From contig JAUWSZ010000172.1 in assembly GCA_030609865.1 (NCBI GenBank), forward strand, positions 1-6,128: DNA of 6,128 bases. Direction: 5' to 3'. Origin of the DNA: a bacterium (lineage in GTDB: Bacteria > Desulfobacterota > DSWW01). Below are positions 1 through 5,090 of this stretch, piece by piece. Made by a program: the position numbers and the translations under genes. The notes below the pieces were generated by a model, which did no database searches, was not told the origin of the DNA, and saw only the letters and a list, made by a program, of their open reading frames with translations. Every line of letters starts with the position of its first letter. Within the stretch, counting starts at the first letter, position 1.

Positions 1-352
1 CGAACCTTTCGGTGCGGAGGAGCAGCCTGACTGCCACGGTCTGTGGCAGGCCGCTCATCAGACCGGCTTTCTCGAGGCGGGTCACCCATTCGGACACCTT
101 TTCCCGTGAGCCTATCTCCTCTAAGGTCCTGCACAACCGGGCCGGCAGATCCCGGACGAGTTCGACAACGTTTTTGTCTTGCCTCTGAAGCCATCCAAGT
201 CTTTCGGTTTCGTCCAGGAGCTCGAGAAACGGGCCTGGCGGGAGGGGGACCATTTCCCCGATCACGTCGATCCCTGTCGGTTCCTGGAATGCGTACAGTG
301 CAGCTAGAAACTCCCATTGAGACGGCGAAAACGCCGGAAGGTGCTTTGTCAT
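1..352 (-). CDS. Partial divergent gene (N-terminal 117 codons), possible transcriptional regulator
   Basis: An open minus-strand frame starts at ATG (352-350) and stays open to the window edge, so only the N-terminus is seen. A Shine-Dalgarno-like AGGGTGA lies just upstream of the ATG. The protein begins MTKHLPAFSPSQWEFLAALY and reads like a real soluble protein. It is rich in predicted helices, with regularly spaced Leu and few low-complexity runs, unlike the Arg/Ser/Pro-rich plus-strand frame over the same bases. Residues 10-60 (SPSQWEFLAALY, then IDVIGEM, then FLELLDETERLGWL) resemble the winged-helix segment found in some ATPase- or TPR-containing regulators. Residues 65-117 are further amphipathic helices. 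It diverges from an operon with a sigma-54-type promoter, so it could be the enhancer-binding activator or another local regulator. No AAA+ domain is visible in this fragment, so that role is inference. I do not recognise the family with certainty. Confidence 0.68.
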   Translation of the reverse strand, partial: MTKHLPAFSPSQWEFLAALYAFQEPTGIDVIGEMVPLPPGPFLELLDETERLGWLQRQDKNVVELVRDLPARLCRTLEEIGSREKVSEWVTRLEKAGLMSGLPQTVAVRLLLRTERF

Positions 353-365
353 ACTTTCACCCTAA

Positions 366-375
366 CTGCATGCAG
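366..375. promoter_or_regulatory. 10-bp perfect palindrome upstream of the divergent gene
   Basis: CTGCATGCAG is a perfect 10-bp palindrome lying 13 bp upstream of the minus-strand start codon, just behind its likely ribosome binding site. It could be a small operator in the leader of the divergent gene. A palindrome of this length can easily arise by chance, and there is no second copy in the intergenic region. Confidence 0.2.
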
Positions 376-435
376 GTTTTCCGATGCGGGCAAACTCCTC
401 TTCCCTGGACACAGGTACCATACGAAAGCCCCCGC

Positions 436-471
436 GGTCAACATACGGACCGGCCGGACAATATATGGACC
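436..471. promoter_or_regulatory. 36-bp interrupted dyad, candidate upstream activator or operator site
   Basis: The outer arms GGTCAACATA (436-445) and TATATGGACC (462-471) are inverted repeats with 8 of 10 matching positions. The core CCGGCCGG (450-457) is a perfect palindrome with the same centre, between 453 and 454. By hand count, 13 of 18 base pairs across the element are symmetric. The centre lies about 120 bp upstream of the start point expected from the -24/-12 promoter at 547-562, which is the usual distance for an enhancer bound by a sigma-54 activator. It could equally be the operator of a dimeric repressor (TetR- or GntR-like) acting on either divergent gene. The left arm also contains TTGACC on the minus strand, which could act as a weak -35 for the divergent gene. 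Confidence 0.45.
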
Positions 472-517
472 AAAACACGGAGACTTCCAGAGTTCTTTGA
501 GCGAAAAAATATAACTT

Positions 518-530
518 TATCAATAAGTTG
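518..530 (+). promoter_or_regulatory. Candidate IHF binding site
   Basis: TATCAATAAGTTG fits the IHF consensus WATCAANNNNTTR at every defined position. It is preceded by an A-tract (AAAAAAT, 504-510), as in many strong IHF sites. The surrounding 501-540 stretch has only 10 G/C of 40 bases, far below its surroundings. It lies between the upstream dyad and the -24/-12 element, centred roughly 50 bp before the expected transcription start. This is where IHF usually bends DNA to bring a sigma-54 activator to the polymerase. An overlapping short inverted repeat, AACTT to AAGTT (513-529), is an alternative reading. Confidence 0.5.
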
Positions 531-546
531 CAATAATGTGCCTGCC

Positions 547-562
547 TGGCCCGTCTTTTGCT
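547..562 (+). promoter_or_regulatory. Sigma-54 (RpoN) type -24/-12 promoter
   Basis: TGGCCCGTCTTTTGCT matches the sigma-54 consensus TGGCAC-N5-TTGCW except for one base in the -24 block (C for A). The invariant GG (548-549) and GC (560-561) are separated by exactly 10 bp, as this promoter class requires. It points to the plus-strand genes and predicts a start near 573, with a leader of about 80 bases before the acyl-CoA dehydrogenase. The IHF-like site and the dyad upstream lie at the distances expected for enhancer-dependent activation, which strengthens the call. No convincing sigma-70 promoter was seen at this place. Confidence 0.65.
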
Positions 563-654
563 CTGTAAATGCCCAACTCGATTAAGCGTGGAGCTTTTCC
601 GACCCAGGGAAGGCAAGGGTTCTTTCTCAACACTTCAAGGAAGGGAGGTCGAGC

Positions 655-1908
655 ATGAGTTACTTTGACGTAAACCTGAACCTCACGGACGAAGATCGCG
701 CCCTGAAGGAGGCCGCACACAAGTTTGCCGCGGAGGTGATTCGGCCCGTGGCAAAGGAACTCGACGGGATGACTCCGGAGCAGGCCATCGCTGATGATTC
801 TCCTTTTTGGCCCTTCCTCAAGAAGTCCTATGAGCTGGGCTATCACACCATGTTGCTTCCGTCAGAGGTAGGGGGAATGGGCCTGTCCCCGCTTCAGATC
901 ACCATTCTCCTGGAAGAGTTGGCCTGGGGCAGCTTCGGTCTGGCCCTTTACCTGTGCGTGTCCAGCTTCGTCGCCATGGGGGTCGCCCTCACCGGGAACG
1001 AGGAAATGATAAAGAAATTCGTTGTTCCTTTCTGCGAGTGCACGGATGGGAGCATCCGGGGCTCCTGGGGTGCCACGGAACCGGACCATGGTTCCGACGT
1101 CATCGGCATGGGGGAGCCGATCTTCTACGAGCCGAATGTACGGTGCAATTGCACGGCCAAGCGAGACGGGGATGAGTGGGTCATCAACGGGCAGAAGGCC
1201 GCTTGGGTATACGGCGGGACGGTTTCCACCCACACCCTGCTCCAAGTGCAGACAGATCCTTCAAAGGGCCTTGCCGGCTGGAGCGTTATCGTCGTGCCGA
1301 TGGATCTTCCTGGCGCATCCAAGGGCAAGCCCCTGGACAAGATCGGTCAGAGGGACTTGAACCAGGGGGAACTCATCTTCGAGGATGTGCGGGTGCCGCT
1401 GGAGAACGCGATCTTTGGGCCGGAAGTGTACGAGGGAATCATGGAAGGCTTCCTGACCTTTGCCAATGTCATGATGGCGGCCTGCTCGACGGGTTTGGCA
1501 AGAGCCGCCTTTGACGAGGCTTTTGAGTACTGCAAGGAGAGAGTGCAGGGTGGGCGTCCCTTGATGGAGCACTACTCGATCAAACAGAGGATCTTCGAGA
1601 TGTTCGCTCGCGTAGAGACCTGCAGGTCCATCACAAGGTCAGCCGCCAATCTCAATTACGTCATCAACCCGGGATTTCCCGAGTATTCGATGGCAGCCAA
1701 GACCACGGCAACGCAGCTCTGTCTAGATAACGCCGACGACGCGATCCAACTGCTCGGCGGCAATGGGTTGTCGAAAGAGTACCTGCCGGAAAAACTCTAC
1801 CGTGATGCAAGGGCCACCCTGATCGAAGACGGCAACAACGAGATCCTGGCCAGACACGGCGGCCACACCCTGTTTCAGACCTACCCAAGGGGCCCGATCG
1901 AGGGTTGA
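655..1908 (+). CDS. Acyl-CoA dehydrogenase (FAD), 417 aa
   Basis: This is probably a cytoplasmic flavoenzyme that oxidises an acyl-CoA to the 2-enoyl-CoA, the first step of a beta-oxidation-type pathway. The family fold is seen in order: an N-terminal helical domain (about 1-130); the flavin-contact motif ATEPDHGSD (140-148); a middle beta domain to about 255; and a C-terminal helical domain with KERVQGGRPL, QLLGGNGL (365-372) and LYRDARATLIEDGNNEIL. Glu391 in IEDG aligns with the catalytic Glu of medium-chain acyl-CoA dehydrogenase. Length is slightly above the usual 380-400 aa. One cause is an extra segment of about ten residues after the flavin motif (149-166), which carries Cys164 and Cys166. 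The start ATG has a strong GGGAGG (643-648) at good spacing. It is the first gene of the likely operon and follows the sigma-54 promoter. The substrate cannot be told; no ETF genes are in view. Confidence 0.95.
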   Translation: MSYFDVNLNLTDEDRALKEAAHKFAAEVIRPVAKELDGMTPEQAIADDSPFWPFLKKSYELGYHTMLLPSEVGGMGLSPLQITILLEELAWGSFGLALYLCVSSFVAMGVALTGNEEMIKKFVVPFCECTDGSIRGSWGATEPDHGSDVIGMGEPIFYEPNVRCNCTAKRDGDEWVINGQKAAWVYGGTVSTHTLLQVQTDPSKGLAGWSVIVVPMDLPGASKGKPLDKIGQRDLNQGELIFEDVRVPLENAIFGPEVYEGIMEGFLTFANVMMAACSTGLARAAFDEAFEYCKERVQGGRPLMEHYSIKQRIFEMFARVETCRSITRSAANLNYVINPGFPEYSMAAKTTATQLCLDNADDAIQLLGGNGLSKEYLPEKLYRDARATLIEDGNNEILARHGGHTLFQTYPRGPIEG

Positions 1909-1940
1909 CCTCGAAGCAGCCATCTACTGGAGAGTCAAGG

Positions 1941-3182
1941 ATGGGGAACAACGTCTACGTGGCGGGTATAGGGATGACCCGGTTCACGACGCAGATGGAC
2001 AGAACCTACCACGAACTGTGCGCAGAGGCCCTGGATCAAGCCTTCAAGGACGGCGACCTGGAGAAGGGAGAGATCCAGGGTGTGTTCTTCTCGAACAGCT
2101 TCTGGGGACATTTCGAGGCTCAGCACTGCATTCGAGGGCAATGTGCACTACGTCCTTATGGCTTGCTCGGCGTCCCGATCGTAAACGTGGAAAACGCGTG
2201 CGCCTCGGGGTCGACCGGTCTCTACATGGGGTATCTGGCGTTGAAATCAGGGGAGTACGATGTTGTCCTTTGCCTGGGCGTGGAGAAGATCGCCCACCCG
2301 GACAAGTCGATATCTTTTGCTGCCTACACAGGAGGGTTTGATCGAACCGACTTGGAGGACACGTTCGGGTTATACGAGGAGCTGTCCACCCGATATGCGG
2401 TCCCCATGCCGCCGGATGACGGCCTGGGGAAGAGCAAGGCCATGGAATCCTATGGTGTTGCCGCCCGGTGGCACATGTGCAAATACGATACGACCCAGGA
2501 GCATCTCGCCAAGATCGCAGTAAAGAACCGGTTCAACGGATCTCTGAACCCTCTGGCTCACTGGCAGGAGACGGTACCCCTCGAAACCGTGATGGGGGAT
2601 CGCGTGATCTCCTACCCGATCACCCGGCCCATGTGTTCGCCCGTCGGAGACGGGGCGGCGGCTGTGATTCTGGTCTCGGAGCGGTACCTGAGCCGATTGA
2701 AGGGTTGCACACCGGTGCGGATCCGGGCAATGGCGCATGCGTCGGGACATGACAAGCGCGACGTCGACGAGGTGGAGGACATCGGACAGAGAGTGGCCGC
2801 CATGGTTTACGAGAAGGCGGGCCTCGGCCCGGAAGACGTGGACATTGCGGAAGTGCACGACGCGACTGCATATGGAGAGCTTCACCAGACCGAGTGTCTC
2901 GGATTCACACCTGAGGGGACGGGCGGGGAGTTCGTGGAATTGGGAAAGTCCACGCTGGATGGTGATCTTCCCATCAACACGAGTGGCGGCCTGATCTCGA
3001 GAGGGCACCCGGTGGGCGCCACCGGACTCGCTCAGATCTACGAGCTCGTGACGCAGATAAGGCGAAAGGCGGGCCGGCGTCAGGTACCGAAAGACGTGAG
3101 GATCGCCCTGGCGGAGAATGGGGGGGGCATTCTCACCCTGGAAGAGGCATCCATGACGATAACGGTCCTGGAGAAAACATGA
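1941..3182 (+). CDS. Thiolase family protein, SCP-x-like, 413 aa
   Basis: It likely cleaves a 3-ketoacyl-CoA with CoA, or runs the reverse condensation, at the end of the pathway. Cys87 in NVENACASGSTGLY is the thiolase nucleophile. Also present are SPVGDGAAAVIL (233-245), EVHDATAYGE with His306, and SGGLISRGHPVGATG with the active-site His355. In the final GGG motif, ALAENGGG (389-396), Asn occupies the place where classical thiolases carry a second catalytic Cys. HDA plus this missing Cys point to the SCP-x/sterol-carrier-type thiolase branch, not to FadA or AtoB. ATG 1941 is chosen because GGAGAG (1929-1934) precedes it and MGNNVYVAGIGMTRF is the typical family N-terminus; a TTG at 1905 in the same frame lacks a usable ribosome site. 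The gap to the dehydrogenase gene is 32 bp. SCP-x-like thiolases are often paired with a DUF35 OB-fold protein, and none is present here. Confidence 0.92.
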   Translation: MGNNVYVAGIGMTRFTTQMDRTYHELCAEALDQAFKDGDLEKGEIQGVFFSNSFWGHFEAQHCIRGQCALRPYGLLGVPIVNVENACASGSTGLYMGYLALKSGEYDVVLCLGVEKIAHPDKSISFAAYTGGFDRTDLEDTFGLYEELSTRYAVPMPPDDGLGKSKAMESYGVAARWHMCKYDTTQEHLAKIAVKNRFNGSLNPLAHWQETVPLETVMGDRVISYPITRPMCSPVGDGAAAVILVSERYLSRLKGCTPVRIRAMAHASGHDKRDVDEVEDIGQRVAAMVYEKAGLGPEDVDIAEVHDATAYGELHQTECLGFTPEGTGGEFVELGKSTLDGDLPINTSGGLISRGHPVGATGLAQIYELVTQIRRKAGRRQVPKDVRIALAENGGGILTLEEASMTITVLEKT

Positions 3183-3222
3183 TCCACCTGGCGGAATGTT
3201 GAACCACTGAAGATCCACGCTT

Positions 3223-3244
3223 ACCCCAGGTCCTCTGGGGTTTT
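3223..3244 (+). terminator. Hairpin with short T-run between the thiolase and DUF2148 genes
   Basis: ACCCCAG (3223-3229) pairs perfectly with CTGGGGT (3235-3241) around a five-base loop, and the stem runs into TTTT (3241-3244). This has the form of a weak rho-independent terminator. It sits inside a run of co-directional genes, 22 bp before the next start codon. It may therefore act as a partial terminator that lowers expression of the DUF2148 genes, or as an RNA-stabilising or processing hairpin. The T-run is short and followed by C, so full termination is doubtful. No promoter was recognised between it and the next gene. Confidence 0.5.
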
Positions 3245-3266
3245 CACAAAGGAAAGGAGAAAAGAG

Positions 3267-4034
3267 ATGCCAAGCATTTACATTCGAGAGTGGCCCACGG
3301 ACGCGCCCCATGACCTTGCAAGACAGGAGAATACGTTGCTCGCCGCAAGACTCATGGTGAATTCAGCCATTACCGCTCCTGTTATAGGGGGGGTCCCGCT
3401 GATTGAATGTAACCTCGTCTACGGCAGGCAAGAGATGGAGAAGGTAGCGAGGAAGATCGAAGAACTCGCCTACACAAACAAAAGAGAAGTCTGGCAAAAC
3501 ATGTTCAAGACCGAAGCGGTGATGATAAGAGAGTCCGAGGTCATCCTGTTCATTGGCTGCTACCGGGCGGCCAAGAGCCCCTTGGACGCCGAGTGTGGTC
3601 TGTGTAATGGGGAACCCAGCTGTCAAAGAATGTATGAAGGATGGCCGAGGGCGAACCTCGGAATGATCGATGTCACGGACAGAAGAAAGGAAACACACAT
3701 ACAGGGGCCTCTTTGTACGGCCAGAATCGGGGATCTCGGATTCGCTGTGGGGTCTGCCCTGAGGATGGCCGTGAATCTCCGTGTCGACTGCAGGCCTCTG
3801 TTGAGTGCGAGTCTTGCGGGTCTCGAGCTGGAATACTGCCCGGAATCGCATTTCGTCATTGGACTGCCGATCAGCGCCCAGGCGAAAAACCCCTATGTGG
3901 ACATCAACCCTGACTATCACCTGATCAATATGCGGTCGATCATGGAGACCATTCGGGAGACATACGTTGTTACCCGGCAGATGGTCCCTACGGACTATCG
4001 GCGTCGTGTCGTAAAGCCCAAGAAAGAAGACTGA
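3267..4034 (+). CDS. DUF2148 ferredoxin-domain protein A, 255 aa
   Basis: The protein belongs to the DUF2148 family (uncharacterised proteins with a ferredoxin-like domain, COG4739). Evidence is the N-terminal helix LLAARLMVNSAITAP (24-38), EVILFIGCY (91-99), a Cys cluster, GPLCTARIGDLGFAVGSAL (147-165) and the C-terminal HFVIGLPISAQAKNPYVD (195-212). Probable cluster ligands are Cys110, Cys113, Cys119 and Cys150. The first three are spaced C-X2-C-X5-C in ECGLCNGEPSC, one residue longer than the usual CGACGFKTC form kept by its neighbour. The family's function is unknown; a redox or electron-transfer role is inference. No signal peptide or membrane segment is seen, so it should be cytoplasmic. 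AAGGAG (3254-3259) supports the ATG. It is followed 41 bp later by a second, divergent family member, which suggests a heteromeric pair. Confidence 0.88.
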   Translation: MPSIYIREWPTDAPHDLARQENTLLAARLMVNSAITAPVIGGVPLIECNLVYGRQEMEKVARKIEELAYTNKREVWQNMFKTEAVMIRESEVILFIGCYRAAKSPLDAECGLCNGEPSCQRMYEGWPRANLGMIDVTDRRKETHIQGPLCTARIGDLGFAVGSALRMAVNLRVDCRPLLSASLAGLELEYCPESHFVIGLPISAQAKNPYVDINPDYHLINMRSIMETIRETYVVTRQMVPTDYRRRVVKPKKED

Positions 4035-4075
4035 GAACCCGTCTGCACGCATGAGAGCGAAAAAAGGAGAAGAAA

Positions 4076-4930
4076 ATGGCTGTTTATGATGGAAATCAAC
4101 AGGCCCAAGAACATCTCCTGGATGCGGCAAGAAACATCGTCCAGGCATTCCTGCACGCCCCACAGATGACCGGAAGAACCGTACTCCGGTCGGCCATCCT
4201 AACGGACGAAGACCTGCTTCCGGTGATCGAAATCCTCGAGGAAATGGCCAAGGTTCTTGGTTTTGTAAAGGTCTCCGCGGATACGTATCGAAGAGCCTAT
4301 GACGCGGGACACCCGCCGGTCTTGTTGCTCCTGGGGGCGGACGTAACCCAGTCGGAACTGGGATGGGACTGTGGGGCCTGTGGCTTCAAGACCTGTGGTG
4401 CGTTCAACAAACATGCGAAGGAAAAACGTGGCGTGGGAAGAATATTCGGAGGGCCTTCCTGCAACTGGAAATACTTCGATTACAACGTGGCAGCCTCCTG
4501 GGCGTGCGATGCGGCCTCCAGGTTTCACATCGAAAACCGGATCGAGGGCAGTTCTGGGTTGATCTCGATGTTATTGGGGTATCTTCCCGGCTGTAACGTG
4601 ATCAATGGGCTGCCCCTTGGGCCCTGCACGGATATCTGGTACTACAACCGTCCTGCCTTTCAAGCGGATTATGAATACTGGAAGCAATTGGTGTGTACCT
4701 CCATACCCCAGGCCGTACAGCCCTTTGCCGGAACGGGGGTTCCCATGGTGAAGATAGAACCGGACTGGTGGAAGCATCGGCGGTATATAAAAGTAGAAGA
4801 CGTTCCTGAGTATGAGGCTGCGGGAGAAGAAGTGCGGAAGAACGTGGGTGCCGTCGTTGGGAAGCACATGGATAAGATCCAGGCAAACATCAAGAAACTG
4901 GAAGGTGAGCGGATGAAGAAGTTGGTTTAG
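4076..4930 (+). CDS. DUF2148 ferredoxin-domain protein B with C-terminal extension, 284 aa
   Basis: This is a second DUF2148-type protein, unlike protein A in most positions. It keeps the classical motif GWDCGACGFKTCGAF with Cys99, Cys102 and Cys107, and a later GGPSC with Cys129. These four are likely ligands of one iron-sulfur cluster. VLLLLGADV (82-90) corresponds to the strand before the cluster, and CNVINGLPLGPCTDIWYYNRP (173-193) replaces the family's usual GIPLSATGKNIYFD end. About 90 further residues follow, rich in Trp, Tyr and charge (for example EPDWWKHRRYIKVEDVPEY, 228-246). They end in a Lys/Glu-rich helix that could be a partner-binding tail. Additional cysteines are at 144, 173, 184 and 207. 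AAGGAG (4064-4069) precedes the ATG. Role unknown; a redox partner of protein A or of the neighbouring acyl-CoA dehydrogenase is a hypothesis only. Confidence 0.85.
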   Translation: MAVYDGNQQAQEHLLDAARNIVQAFLHAPQMTGRTVLRSAILTDEDLLPVIEILEEMAKVLGFVKVSADTYRRAYDAGHPPVLLLLGADVTQSELGWDCGACGFKTCGAFNKHAKEKRGVGRIFGGPSCNWKYFDYNVAASWACDAASRFHIENRIEGSSGLISMLLGYLPGCNVINGLPLGPCTDIWYYNRPAFQADYEYWKQLVCTSIPQAVQPFAGTGVPMVKIEPDWWKHRRYIKVEDVPEYEAAGEEVRKNVGAVVGKHMDKIQANIKKLEGERMKKLV

Positions 4931-5090
4931 ATGGTGGACTCGAACAAATAGCAGCATTTCTCGATGTGGACCGGGCCGGGCGATTCTCTGGGGAGAGGCT
5001 GGAAGTCTGGAGCGCAGCCACTACAAGGGCCAGGTCTTCGAGAAGCTGTATGAAGAAGAATGATCCGTCTTCCATTTGGAGGAAAACAAC
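4931..5090 (+). other. 160-bp gap with an orphan open frame before the SDR gene
   Basis: No complete gene is supported here. One plus-strand frame is open across the gap up to TGA at 5061-5063, and its end reads GSLERSHYKGQVFEKLYEEE, which looks protein-like. It has no ATG or GTG start and no ribosome site, and it is out of frame with both neighbours. It may be the decayed tail of a lost gene, or chance. Short frames starting at 4931 and 4965 lack ribosome sites. No convincing terminator or promoter was found, although the gap is longer than the others in the cluster. Confidence 0.3.
5069..5082 (+). promoter_or_regulatory. SDR ribosome binding site within a small hairpin
   Basis: GGAGG (5078-5082), eight bases before the ATG at 5091, is the Shine-Dalgarno site that fixes the SDR start. 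The preceding CTTCC (5069-5073) can pair with it across a four-base ATTT loop, with one G-T wobble. This could mildly limit translation. The stem is only five pairs, so the effect may be small. Confidence 0.35.

Noticed and set aside
43..585. 180-codon plus-strand open frame at the left end
   Set aside because: It starts at a CTG without ribosome site, is Arg/Ser/Pro-rich and overlaps both the better minus-strand gene and the promoter elements.
1905..1940. Upstream TTG start for the thiolase overlapping the dehydrogenase stop
   Set aside because: It has no usable ribosome site. The added residues are not family-like, while ATG 1941 has GGAGAG and the typical N-terminus.
3189..3203. Sigma-54-like TGGCGG...TTGAA before DUF2148 protein A
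   Set aside because: The spacing is one base short and the essential GC of the -12 element is missing.
2370..3311. 313-codon minus-strand frame opposite the thiolase
   Set aside because: It lies antisense to a thiolase with all motifs intact. Its composition is His/Arg/Pro-rich and no domain is recognisable.
3363..4163. 266-codon minus-strand frame opposite DUF2148 protein A
   Set aside because: It is antisense to a clear family member and has no plausible start site or motif.
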